Assembly: GCA_003567075.1 (NCBI GenBank) | Contig: PXAU01000322.1 | Coordinates: 1 to 15,426 of the forward strand | Source: Trueperaceae bacterium | Lineage (GTDB): Bacteria > Deinococcota > Deinococci > Deinococcales > Trueperaceae | DNA length: 15,426 bases | Direction of reading: 5' to 3' | In this document: piece after piece, positions 7,695 to 14,994 of the stretch | How positions within the stretch are numbered: the first letter of the stretch is position 1 | How the letters are laid out: the number at the start of each line of letters is the position of its first letter | Position numbers and translations under genes: made by a program | Notes under the pieces: generated by a model | Told to the model about the DNA's origin: nothing | Databases searched by the model: none | Seen by the model: the letters and a program-made list of their open reading frames with translations, nothing else

Positions 7695-8534
7695 TCACAG
7701 GACAGGGAGCACCTCGCGCACCAGGGTCCGGAAGCGCTCGCCCATGCGTTCGGCCATGCGCACCACCTCGGCGCCGGTGACGTGGGCGCTGGCATCGGGC
7801 AGCGCCATGTCGGTCACCGCCGAGAGCCCCAGCACACGCAGGCCCAGGTGCCGCGCCATGGCCACCTCGTGCACCGTCGACATGCCGATCGCGTCGGCGC
7901 CCCAGGCGCGGTAGGCGCGAAGCTCGGCTCGCGTCGCGTAGGCCGGCCCGCGGATGGCCAGGTAGACGCCCTCGCGCAACGGCTGGTCGAGCCGTCGAGC
8001 CGCGGCGCGGGCGGCTTCGAGGTAAGCCTCGTCGTAGCAGTCGAACATCACCGTGAAACGCTCGCCCAAGCCGTCGTCGGGGCCCACCAGGGCCTGGTCG
8101 CCGGTGGCGTTGACGAGGTCGAGCTGCAGCAGCAGGTCGCCGGCGCGGAGGTGCGGGTCGAGACCGCCGCAGGCGTTCGACACCACCAGCGCGTGGGCGC
8201 CGAGCGCGTGCATCAGCCGCACCGGGAAGGCGCAGGCGCGGGCATCGAAGCCCTCGTAGCCGTGCAGGCGTCCCTGGAAGGCGATCACCTCGCGTCCGGC
8301 GAGCGTGCCCACGACCACCCTGCCGGCATGGCCCGGGGCGCTCGACGCGGCCATCCCGGGCAGCTCGGCGAACGGCAGGGCGCAGCGCGCTTCGATCTCG
8401 TCGGCGAGGGGGCCCAAGCCCGAGCCGAGAACGATGCCGATCTCGACCTCGGCTGCGCCGGCCTCGCGCAACGCCGCGGCGGCGCGCTGGGCCAGCGCGG
8501 GCCAATCGGGTGCAGCCTGTCGGGTCTCCCGCAT
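7695..8534 (-). CDS. punA: Purine-nucleoside phosphorylase, trimeric (PNP/MTAP) family
   Basis: Phosphorolysis of purine nucleosides to base plus ribose 1-phosphate, a cytosolic purine salvage step. 279 aa. Family motifs: VLGSGLG (phosphate-binding S38), APGHAGRVVVG (H69), GRLHGYEG (Y93), VVSNACGGL, RGPAYATRAELR, GADAIGMSTVHEV (M218) and SAVTDMALPD. Against human PNP by eye, Glu201 is Ala (A200), Asn243 is Asp (D242), and the His257 position looks like Gly (G254). These are base and 5'-OH contacts, so the substrate may be adenosine or 5'-methylthioadenosine rather than inosine/guanosine. Start ATG 8534 is chosen because TATGAT ends 7 nt upstream; two in-frame ATGs at 8546 and 8543 overlap that box. 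Upstream of yggS, divergent from bamA. Confidence 0.93.
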   Translation of the reverse strand: MRETRQAAPDWPALAQRAAAALREAGAAEVEIGIVLGSGLGPLADEIEARCALPFAELPGMAASSAPGHAGRVVVGTLAGREVIAFQGRLHGYEGFDARACAFPVRLMHALGAHALVVSNACGGLDPHLRAGDLLLQLDLVNATGDQALVGPDDGLGERFTVMFDCYDEAYLEAARAAARRLDQPLREGVYLAIRGPAYATRAELRAYRAWGADAIGMSTVHEVAMARHLGLRVLGLSAVTDMALPDASAHVTGAEVVRMAERMGERFRTLVREVLPVL

Positions 8535-8541
8535 GCGCCCC

Positions 8542-8547
8542 ATCATA
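8542..8547 (-). promoter_or_regulatory. Predicted -10 box of pnp, leaderless type
   Basis: TATGAT on the minus strand (five of six to TATAAT), 7 nt before the chosen pnp ATG. No clear -35 at 16-18 nt. The intervening GGGGCGC is too close to the ATG to act as an SD. Confidence 0.6.
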
Positions 8548-8613
8548 CCGTCGGCGCCGCTCGCGGCTCAGACGTCTCACGTCCGCGCCGCGGGCCTCTC
8601 ACGCGGCCTCGGG

Positions 8614-8619
8614 TAGACT
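8614..8619 (+). promoter_or_regulatory. Predicted -10 box of bamA, leaderless type
   Basis: TAGACT, the same hexamer as at recF, ends 5 nt before the bamA ATG. There is no SD and no recognisable -35. The 90-nt pnp-bamA gap also holds two TCTCACG copies 22 nt apart (8575-8581 and 8597-8603) and a small AGACGTCT palindrome (8570-8577), of unknown meaning. Confidence 0.55.
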
Positions 8620-8624
8620 GCGGG

Positions 8625-11291
8625 ATGCGCCTCAGAACCGTCCTCGTCGGCCTCTTCGCGGCCGTGACCCTCGTGACCGCGAGTGCGTTCGCGCAGACCG
8701 CTCCCACCATCACCGGCAACCTGATCGAGGTGCGCGTCGACGGCACCAGCGCCTTCGCCGACGTGGTCCGCACCATCGTGGCCGCGCGCGTCGGCACGCC
8801 CGCCGAGCGGGTCGACCTCGAGGCCGAACGCAACCGCGTCTACGCGCTGGGCGCCTTCGAGGAGGTGTCGGTCGCGCTGGAGGACCGCGGCGCCGGTCCG
8901 ATCCTCGTGGTGCGGGTGCGCGAGAACCCGCGCATCGCGGGCGTGGAGTTCGCGGGTGTCGACCTCATCGACGCCGAGGCCCTGCGCGAGGCGGTGATCC
9001 GCGAGCACCTGCTCGATGCCGGCCGAACCCTCAACGCCATCCGGGCCGAGCAGGCGATCGACAGCATCCAGGAGATCTACCGCAGTGTCGGCGTGCCCTT
9101 CGACGTGCCGGTGCTGCTCGAGACGATCCCCGATCGCAGCGCACCGGTGGGCGACGACGGCCGGGCGCCAGTGCGGCTGCGCTACAGCGTCACCGAGACC
9201 GCACCCCTCACGAGCGTCGAGTTCGCGCCCTCGTCGGTGCTGAGCGAGGAGGAGCTGGAGCGGATCTTCCGCGCCGTCAGCGCCGGTGATCGCTTCGAGC
9301 TGGCCAGCTACCGGGCTGCGGTCGACGCGGTCGCCGAGCGCTACGCCGACCTCGGCTACCGCCAGTCGGGCGTCGACGAGGAACGCAGCGAGTTGGCTGC
9401 GGACGGCACGCTCACGGTGCGCTTCCGCGAGTTGCGTATCGTCTCCTTCGACACCACCGCCTTGGGCGTCGACGCCTCGGCGCTCAGCCTGGAGGTCGGC
9501 GACCTGTTCAACGTTGACGTGTTGCTCGACGACGTGCGGCGGCTGGCGGCGGGTCGCACCGCCGACGTGCGGGTGGTGCCGCAGGTGACGCAAGCGGGTG
9601 CCGTGCGCGTCGGCTTCGCGGTCGGTCCGCCCGACACCGCGGGCCCGGTCCGCCGCGTGGTCATCGAGGGCAACACCGTGATCGACGACGAGGCCATCCT
9701 CGAGGTGCTGACCTTGCGCGAGAGCGACACGTTCACGTCAGCCTTGGCGGAGGAGGACTTCCGCCGCATCCGAGCGCTGTACGCCGAGCGCAACGTGGTG
9801 ATCGGCAGCCAGCCCGGCTTCAGCTGGCGCGATGACGGCACCTACGTTCAGCGCGTGCGCGAGCAGCGCATCGCCGGTTACGAGATCAGCTACGACGGGC
9901 GCGACGGGCGCACCCAGGACTTCGTCATCACCCGCTACCTGCCAACGCCGGGTGGCGTGCTCGACCTGCGCGCGCTCGACGACGGACTACGAGCGGTGGC
10001 GCGCCTCGGGGTGGTCACGCCCGTCAGCCGCCAACTGCTGCCGGCCGACGAGCCCGACCACGTCACGATCGGCGTCGTGGTCCGCGCGGCGCAGACCGGC
10101 GTGTTCCAACCGTCGGCGCAGTACAACACCGACACCGGCTTCTCGGCCTCGCTCAGCTTCGCCGAGGCCAACCTCTGGGGCCGCGCGCACTCGCTCTCGG
10201 CCGAGGTGCAGGGGCTCACGTCGGATCTGGGGCTGCAGTTCGGCGGCAGCGTCCGCTACGCGATCCCGTGGCTCTACGTCGACGTCTACGACTTCGAGGA
10301 GGTGCCGACGAGCGTGTCGGCGTCACTGTTCTCGGTGGTGGACGTCAACCAGCGGCTGGTCCGCGGAGGCAGCCTCACGGCGGTGTACCCCGGCCTCGAC
10401 GACCTCGAGGAGAACCGCGTTCCGGTGGGTGAGTACACCGTGCGCAGCAGCGGCGTGGCCTTCAGCGTCGGGCGTCGGGTGCTGCCCTTCACCGACCTGC
10501 AGGTCGGCACGCGGCTGACGTACAACCACTACGTGCTGGAGCCGCCGCGCGAGGCCTGCGAGATCGAGGACGGGCGCGTGCGCAACCCGGACCGGTGCGC
10601 CTTGCCGCTCGAGCTCGCAGCCGAGTCGTTGCCCACCAGCGGCCTCTCGGCGTTCGTGAGCGCCGGCTTGGTGTACGACGATCGCGACAGCGTCAGCTTC
10701 CCGCGCGAGGGGATCGGCGCCAGCGTCTCGGTCGGCTTCGGCTGGGGCAACGACGTCACCGATCCCGACAGCGGCGACCGCCGCGGCTACACCTTCCAGC
10801 AGCTGCAGGTGGGGGCGAAGACGTACCTGCACTTAGCGACGCTGGTGCCCGACGAGGTGAGCGACCCGAACCACGTGTTCGCGGTGCGGCTCAACGCCGG
10901 CCACCAGTTTGGTAGCTTCTACCCGACCTCGCGCCGCTTCCAGGTGGGCCGCACACTGGAGGAGGCCACCTTGGTGCGCGGGTACCGCGAGACGGACTTC
11001 GATCCCTCCCGCTCCTACGTCACCAGTTCGCTCGAGTACCGCTACGACTTCGGTCTCAGCACCTTCGCCACCGAGACCGTCGTCGGCATCGTGTTCGTCG
11101 ACGTCGGCTATGCCTCGAACGTCCCCGGCTTCCCCGAGTACCAGACGCCGCTGTACGGTTCGGCCGGCGTCGGGCTCCAGGTCGACCTCGGTTTCGGCGG
11201 CGTAGCGCTACCGCCGCTACGCTTCGACTACGGCTTCAGCGAGCGCAATCCAGGCGGCGTGTTCGGCTTCCGCATCGGCAACGTCTTCTGA
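8625..11291 (+). CDS. bamA: BamA/Omp85-family outer membrane protein assembly factor
   Basis: Inserts beta-barrel proteins into the outer membrane. 888 aa. Residues 1-24 are a signal peptide (MRLR, hydrophobic LVGLFAAVTLVTA, likely cleavage after AFA or AFAQ). The periplasmic part shows about six POTRA-like repeats by eye: 28-102, 103-194, 195-270, 271-337, 340-415 and 416-492; the fifth (VRRVVIEGNTVIDDEAIL) is the clearest. The C-terminal Omp85 barrel runs from about 495 to 888, with the lid-loop motif VRGYRET at 784-790, YDDRDSVSFPREG before it, and a terminal Phe as the assembly signal. The only two cysteines, C645 and C658, lie in one probable surface loop and may form a disulfide. The ATG is set by the signal peptide and a TAGACT 5 nt upstream. 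It shows that the host has an outer membrane. Confidence 0.95.
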   Translation: MRLRTVLVGLFAAVTLVTASAFAQTAPTITGNLIEVRVDGTSAFADVVRTIVAARVGTPAERVDLEAERNRVYALGAFEEVSVALEDRGAGPILVVRVRENPRIAGVEFAGVDLIDAEALREAVIREHLLDAGRTLNAIRAEQAIDSIQEIYRSVGVPFDVPVLLETIPDRSAPVGDDGRAPVRLRYSVTETAPLTSVEFAPSSVLSEEELERIFRAVSAGDRFELASYRAAVDAVAERYADLGYRQSGVDEERSELAADGTLTVRFRELRIVSFDTTALGVDASALSLEVGDLFNVDVLLDDVRRLAAGRTADVRVVPQVTQAGAVRVGFAVGPPDTAGPVRRVVIEGNTVIDDEAILEVLTLRESDTFTSALAEEDFRRIRALYAERNVVIGSQPGFSWRDDGTYVQRVREQRIAGYEISYDGRDGRTQDFVITRYLPTPGGVLDLRALDDGLRAVARLGVVTPVSRQLLPADEPDHVTIGVVVRAAQTGVFQPSAQYNTDTGFSASLSFAEANLWGRAHSLSAEVQGLTSDLGLQFGGSVRYAIPWLYVDVYDFEEVPTSVSASLFSVVDVNQRLVRGGSLTAVYPGLDDLEENRVPVGEYTVRSSGVAFSVGRRVLPFTDLQVGTRLTYNHYVLEPPREACEIEDGRVRNPDRCALPLELAAESLPTSGLSAFVSAGLVYDDRDSVSFPREGIGASVSVGFGWGNDVTDPDSGDRRGYTFQQLQVGAKTYLHLATLVPDEVSDPNHVFAVRLNAGHQFGSFYPTSRRFQVGRTLEEATLVRGYRETDFDPSRSYVTSSLEYRYDFGLSTFATETVVGIVFVDVGYASNVPGFPEYQTPLYGSAGVGLQVDLGFGGVALPPLRFDYGFSERNPGGVFGFRIGNVF

Positions 11292-11363
11292 GCGGAACGC
11301 CTGCCGGCGCTGCTGAGCCCGTGCGGCGCCCCAGTGCTACGGCTGCCGTGCAGCGCACGCCGG
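11292..11363. other. Intergenic gap between convergent bamA and ychF
   Basis: 72 nt between two convergent genes. I see no strong terminator: only 5-6 bp complementary pairs (GGCGC/GCGCC, CGTGCG/CGCACG) and no T-tract on either strand. Confidence 0.4.
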
Positions 11364-12461
11364 TCACACGTTGAACAGGACGTACACCACGTCGCCGTCG
11401 CGGACCTGGTAGCCCTTGCCCTCGGTGCGCAGCCAGCCGTGGGCACGGGCCGCGCTCATGCTGCCTGCCTCGACGAGCTTCGACCAGTGGATGACCTCGG
11501 CCCGGATGAAGCCCCGCTCCATGTCGCTGTGGACCTTGCCTGCGGCCTGGGGCGCGGTGGCGCCGGCCGGCACCGTCCAGGCCCGGACCTCCTTGTCGTT
11601 CATCGTCAGGAAGGTGATCAAGCCGAGCGCCTCGTAGCTCGCGCGCACCACGCGTTCGAGCCCGGGCCGCTCCAGCCCGAGGTCGGCCAGGAAGGCCGCC
11701 GCCTCGTCGTCGGGCAGGTCGGTCAACTCGCGTTCGATCTGCGCCGAGATCACCACCGCCGCGGCCCCCTCGGCCGCGGCCTTGGCGCGCACCGTGGCGG
11801 CGTGCGGGCCACCGTCGGGGAGGTCCGACTCGGCGACGTTGCAGACGTAGACGACGGGTTTCGCGCTCAGCAGGGGCAGGTCGGGCGGCAGCTGCCAGCC
11901 GCGTTCACGCAGCACCGCGCTCGCCTGACGGCCGCGATCGAGCTCCGCGGCCAGCGCCTCGACCTGGCGCAACGCTTCGATGTCGTCGGGGTGGCCCTTC
12001 ACTGCCCGCTGCAGGCGCTCGGCGCGACGCTGCAGCGTGGCCAGGTCGGCCAGCGCCAGCTCGGTCTCGACGATCTCGATGTCGCGCGCCGGATCGACGG
12101 TCCCTGGGACGTGCACGACGTTCGGGTCATCGAAGCAGCGAACCACGTGCAGGGTCGCGGCGACCTCACGGATGTGGGCCAGGAACTGGTTGCCAAGGCC
12201 CTCGCCGCGCGAGGCGCCGCGCACCAGGCCGGCGATGTCGACGAACTCGATGGTGGTCGGCAGCGCCGGCGGTCGCCGGCCGTCGCGCTCGAGCAGGGCG
12301 GCCACCGCGGCGGGCCGGGGATCGGGCACCGGCACCACGCCGACGTTCTTGTCGATGGTGGCGAAAGGGTAGTTGGCGGCCTCGACGTCGGCCTTGGTGA
12401 TGGCGTTGAACAGCGTGCTCTTGCCGACGTTGGGCAGGCCGACGATGCCGATGCCGATCAT
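11364..12461 (-). CDS. ychF: Redox-regulated OBG-family ATPase YchF
   Basis: Ribosome-associated P-loop ATPase of the TRAFAC/OBG class, implicated in translation and stress responses. 365 aa, the usual length. Motifs: G1 GLPNVGKS (8-15), switch region NYPFATIDKN (30-39), G3 DIAGL (75-79), NVAE (208-211) in place of the GTPase NKxD, which explains ATP preference, a coiled-coil segment at about 130-190, and a C-terminal TGS-like domain (about 283-365, FLTMNDKEVRAW and AEVIHW through GDVVYVLFNV). The position of the E. coli redox cysteine C35 is Ala (A34). The ATG at 12461 is supported by GGGAGG with a 5-nt spacer and by the MIGIGIVGLPN N terminus; the open frame continuing upstream is antisense to hom. 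Divergent from hom, convergent with bamA. Confidence 0.98.
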   Translation of the reverse strand: MIGIGIVGLPNVGKSTLFNAITKADVEAANYPFATIDKNVGVVPVPDPRPAAVAALLERDGRRPPALPTTIEFVDIAGLVRGASRGEGLGNQFLAHIREVAATLHVVRCFDDPNVVHVPGTVDPARDIEIVETELALADLATLQRRAERLQRAVKGHPDDIEALRQVEALAAELDRGRQASAVLRERGWQLPPDLPLLSAKPVVYVCNVAESDLPDGGPHAATVRAKAAAEGAAAVVISAQIERELTDLPDDEAAAFLADLGLERPGLERVVRASYEALGLITFLTMNDKEVRAWTVPAGATAPQAAGKVHSDMERGFIRAEVIHWSKLVEAGSMSAARAHGWLRTEGKGYQVRDGDVVYVLFNV

Positions 12462-12466
12462 GCTGG

Positions 12467-12520
12467 CCTCCCGACCAGGCGTGCCGCCGCCGGTCACGCC
12501 CTCGACGAACCTCGAAGATA
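12467..12520 (-). promoter_or_regulatory. SD and possible promoter of ychF
   Basis: On the minus strand GGGAGG (12472-12467) lies 5 nt before the ychF ATG, a strong SD. TATCTT (12520-12515) could be a -10 box giving a leader of roughly 45-50 nt, but no good -35 is seen. The SD is well supported; the promoter is weak. Confidence 0.5.
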
Positions 12521-12526
12521 CCAGAG

Positions 12527-12547
12527 CGGAGGCCGTGGTAGCCTCCG
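12527..12547. promoter_or_regulatory. Inverted repeat enclosing the hom -10 box, candidate operator
   Basis: CGGAGGC, a 7-nt spacer, then GCCTCCG: a perfect 7-bp dyad. It overlaps the predicted hom -10 TAGCCT (12539-12544) and ends 4 nt before the hom ATG. It also lies 7-27 nt upstream of the possible ychF -10. If hom is leaderless the dyad is not transcribed, so it would act as a protein site on DNA and not as an attenuator. The short arms leave chance possible in GC-rich sequence. Confidence 0.4.
12539..12544 (+). promoter_or_regulatory. Predicted -10 box of hom-thrC, leaderless type
   Basis: TAGCCT ends 7 nt before the hom ATG. No SD is present and no clear -35 is seen at 16-18 nt. Confidence 0.55.
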
Positions 12548-12551
12548 GCGC

Positions 12552-13607
12552 ATGAGCGCGAAGCCGATGCGCGTGGCGTTCCTGGGCGCGGGCACCGTCG
12601 GGGCCGCCGCGATCCGGCTGCTGCAGCGCTGGCCGCAGGTGTGCGTCACGAAGGCGCTGGTGCGCGACCTGGCGGTCCCGCGCTCGCTGGGTGCCAGCCC
12701 ACCCGACCTCAGCGCCGATCCGGAAGAGGTGTTGGCCGATGCCGACATCGTGGTCGAGCTGATGGGCGGTGTCAAGGCGCCGACGCGCCTCATGCAGCGC
12801 GCCGCGGCCGCCGGCGCGCGCCTGGTGAGCGCCAACAAGGCCGCCCTGGCCGAGCGCTGGGACGTCTGGGGTGCCTGGGCGAGAAGCGGCCGGCTCGGCT
12901 TCGAGGCGGCGGTCATGGCCGGTACCCCCGTCGTGGCGGCTGTGGCGCACACCTTGCGGGGGTCGCGGCCGCTGGCGCTGCACGGCCTCCTCAACGGCAC
13001 GTGCGGCTACCTGATCGAGCGCCTGGAGCTGGGCGATGGGTTCGAGGCCGCCTTGGCCGAGGCGCAACGCTTGGGGTACGCCGAGGCCGATCCCTCGCTC
13101 GACATCGACGGCATCGACGCGGCCCACAAGCTCACCGTGCTGGCGCGCCTGTGCGCTCTGCCCGAGCTCGACTGGGAGGAGGTGCGCCCGGCGGTGCGGG
13201 GGATCCGCGGCCTCAGCCCCGAGCGCCTCGCGGCGCTCGAGCGGCGTGGCCTGCGGGCCCGGCTGGTGGCCAGCCTGTGGTCCGAGGCGGGGCGTTGGCG
13301 CGTCGCGGTGCGGCCGCTGGCGCTTCCGGCCGACCACCCGCTGGTGACGGTCGGACGCGGCCGCAACGCGCTCCTCTACCACGGTGACGCCGTCGGTACG
13401 GTGCTGATCGCCGGTGCCGGGGCGGGGGCCGAGGCGACCGCGAGCGCGGTGGTGGCCGACGTGCTCGAGGCCGCCGCCGGTCGCCCCGGACCCCAACCGG
13501 TCGAGCTCGCCGCGCTGCCGGCCGAGGTCTCCGGCGCATCGCACGGCGCATCGCACGGCGAGCCGCTCGAGCCGCTCGAGCCGCTCGAGCCGCCCGCGAC
13601 GCCATGA
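12552..13607 (+). CDS. hom: Homoserine dehydrogenase, short form without ACT domain
   Basis: NAD(P)H-dependent reduction of aspartate semialdehyde to homoserine, the branch point to threonine and methionine. 351 aa. N-terminal Rossmann motif FLGAGTVG (10-17), ALVRDL (35-40), SANKAALA with K96, then the catalytic domain HGLLNGTCGYLIERL (144-158) and EADPSLDIDGIDAAHK (178-193). That last segment holds counterparts of the yeast enzyme residues Glu208, Asp214, Asp219 and Lys223 (E178, D184, D189, K193). No C-terminal ACT domain, so threonine feedback through it is not expected. The last 24 or so residues are a low-complexity tail (GASHGASHGEP then LEP repeats) encoded by short tandem repeats. The start is set by MSAKPMRVAFLGAG and a TAGCCT box 7 nt upstream. 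It overlaps thrC by ATGA. Confidence 0.96.
   Translation: MSAKPMRVAFLGAGTVGAAAIRLLQRWPQVCVTKALVRDLAVPRSLGASPPDLSADPEEVLADADIVVELMGGVKAPTRLMQRAAAAGARLVSANKAALAERWDVWGAWARSGRLGFEAAVMAGTPVVAAVAHTLRGSRPLALHGLLNGTCGYLIERLELGDGFEAALAEAQRLGYAEADPSLDIDGIDAAHKLTVLARLCALPELDWEEVRPAVRGIRGLSPERLAALERRGLRARLVASLWSEAGRWRVAVRPLALPADHPLVTVGRGRNALLYHGDAVGTVLIAGAGAGAEATASAVVADVLEAAAGRPGPQPVELAALPAEVSGASHGASHGEPLEPLEPLEPPATP
13536..13595 (+). repeat. In-frame short tandem repeats at the 3' end of hom
   Basis: Two exact copies of the 12-mer GCATCGCACGGC (13536-13559), followed by three exact copies of the 9-mer GAGCCGCTC (13560-13586) and a fourth with one change (13587-13595). Both unit lengths are multiples of three, so copy-number change keeps the frame. 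They encode GASH-GASH and EPL-EPL-EPL-EPP. Confidence 0.95.
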
Positions 13608-14956
13608 ATGCCGCCCGAGACGCCATCGGCACCGCCCCGGCCTTCGTCAGCACCCGCGATCCGGCGCGCCGACCGGTCAGCTTCGAGCAGGCGCTACGCC
13701 GCGGCCTGGCGCCGGACGGCGGCTTGTACGTGCCGGCGCGCGTGCCGCCCCTGGCGCCCGGCTGGCAGGCGGCCGAGGACTGGCACGAGGTGGTGGCGGC
13801 GGTGTTGGGCCCTTGGTTCGCGCCCGAGGAGCGCGAAGCGAGGGTGGCGAGCGCCCAGGCGGCGCTGGACTTCCCGGTGCCGATCCGCTCCCTGCCGGAT
13901 CGGCGGGCGCTGCTCGAGCTCCACCACGGTCCGACGCTGGCGTTCAAGGACGTCGCTGCGCGCACCATGGCGCGCTGGTGGAGCCACAGCCTTCGGCGCA
14001 GCGGCGAGCGCGCCACGGTGCTGGTGGCCACCTCGGGCGATACGGGCAGCGCCGTCGCCGACGGTTTCGCCGGCATCCCCAACCTGCGCGTGGTGGTGCT
14101 CTACCCGGCCGGCCGCGTGAGCCCGCTGCAGGAGCGTCAGTTGACGCTGCCGCGCGACGGCGTCTACGCCTTGGCCGTGGAAGGGGACTTCGACGCCTGC
14201 CAACGCTTGGCCAAGGCCGCGCTGGTCGATCCGGCGCTGGCGCCGCTGGCGCTCTCGAGCGCCAACTCGATCAACGTCGGCCGGCTGCTGCCGCAGGTGA
14301 CGTACCACGTGTGGGGCGTGCTGCAGCTGTCGAGCGTGCTCGCTGTCGCGCCTTCGGAGGTGGTGAGCGTGGTGCCCAGCGGGAACCTCGGCAACCTCTG
14401 CGCGGGCGTCCTGGCGGCCGCCATGGGGTTGCCGCTGGCCGGTTTCGTGGCGGCCCACAACGCCAACGACCACTTCCCCCGGGTGCTGCGGGGCGAGGTC
14501 GAGCCGGCCGACGCGCCCGCCACCGTCGCCACGCTCTCGAACGCGATGGACGTCGGCGCCCCCAGCAACCTCGAGCGGCTGTTGGGGCTGTTCCCGGATG
14601 GCCGCTACCCGCTGCCGATCGTCGGCGAGAGCGTCGACGACGACGCCACGCTCGAGGCGATCGCCCGAACCTGGCGTGATGACGGCGTGCTCGTGTGCCC
14701 CCACACGGCGGTCGGTCTCGAGGCCCTGCGGCGTCAGCGCGCACGCCGGCCCGACGGTGCCGCCGCCCCGGCACTGGTCCTGGCGACGGCCCACCCGGCC
14801 AAGTTCCCCGAGGTGGTAACCAGGGCAGTGCCCGAGCCCCGCGCGACGCACCCGGCGCTGGAGGCCTTGCCGCCGGCACGGCCGCACGCGCGGGTGCAGC
14901 CGTCGAGCGCAGCGTTGCAGGAATGGCTGCTGGCATCGCTGGAGCCGTCAGGCTAG
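13604..14956 (+). CDS. thrC: Threonine synthase
   Basis: PLP-dependent conversion of O-phosphohomoserine to threonine and phosphate. 450 aa, of the longer E. coli/yeast-like class. Motifs: GLAPDGGLYVP near the N terminus, ELHHGPTLAFKDVAAR with the PLP lysine K115, ATSGDTGSA (142-150) for phosphate contacts, LYPAGRVSPLQERQ (167-180), LSSANSINVGRLLPQ (about 217-231), VVPSGNLGNLCAG, and the C-terminal CPHTAVGLEA and HPAKFPEV. It starts at the ATG of the ATGA overlap with hom and has no separate SD, so translation is probably coupled. Homoserine kinase (thrB), the intervening step, is not in the window. Downstream is a tandem-repeat gap and the convergent hydrolase gene, with no obvious terminator hairpin. 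Confidence 0.98.
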   Translation: MNAARDAIGTAPAFVSTRDPARRPVSFEQALRRGLAPDGGLYVPARVPPLAPGWQAAEDWHEVVAAVLGPWFAPEEREARVASAQAALDFPVPIRSLPDRRALLELHHGPTLAFKDVAARTMARWWSHSLRRSGERATVLVATSGDTGSAVADGFAGIPNLRVVVLYPAGRVSPLQERQLTLPRDGVYALAVEGDFDACQRLAKAALVDPALAPLALSSANSINVGRLLPQVTYHVWGVLQLSSVLAVAPSEVVSVVPSGNLGNLCAGVLAAAMGLPLAGFVAAHNANDHFPRVLRGEVEPADAPATVATLSNAMDVGAPSNLERLLGLFPDGRYPLPIVGESVDDDATLEAIARTWRDDGVLVCPHTAVGLEALRRQRARRPDGAAAPALVLATAHPAKFPEVVTRAVPEPRATHPALEALPPARPHARVQPSSAALQEWLLASLEPSG

Positions 14957-14994
14957 CGCTTCGCCCCGCGGTGGTCAGGCTGCGCGGCCAGACT

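Noticed and set aside
7578..8624. Upstream extension of the bamA frame
   Set aside because: This part is antisense to pnp and yggS. A clear signal peptide and a -10 box place the bamA start at 8625.
12545..12551. Threonine leader-peptide attenuator or riboswitch before hom-thrC
   Set aside because: The -10 box is 7 nt from the start codon, leaving no room for a leader. No leader peptide or structured RNA is seen in the 90-nt gap.
12462..13556. Upstream extension of the ychF frame on the minus strand
   Set aside because: Antisense to hom; YchF has a canonical N terminus and a strong SD at 12461.
13694..14887. 397-codon open frame on the minus strand
   Set aside because: Antisense to thrC, with His/Arg/Gln-rich sequence and no domain.
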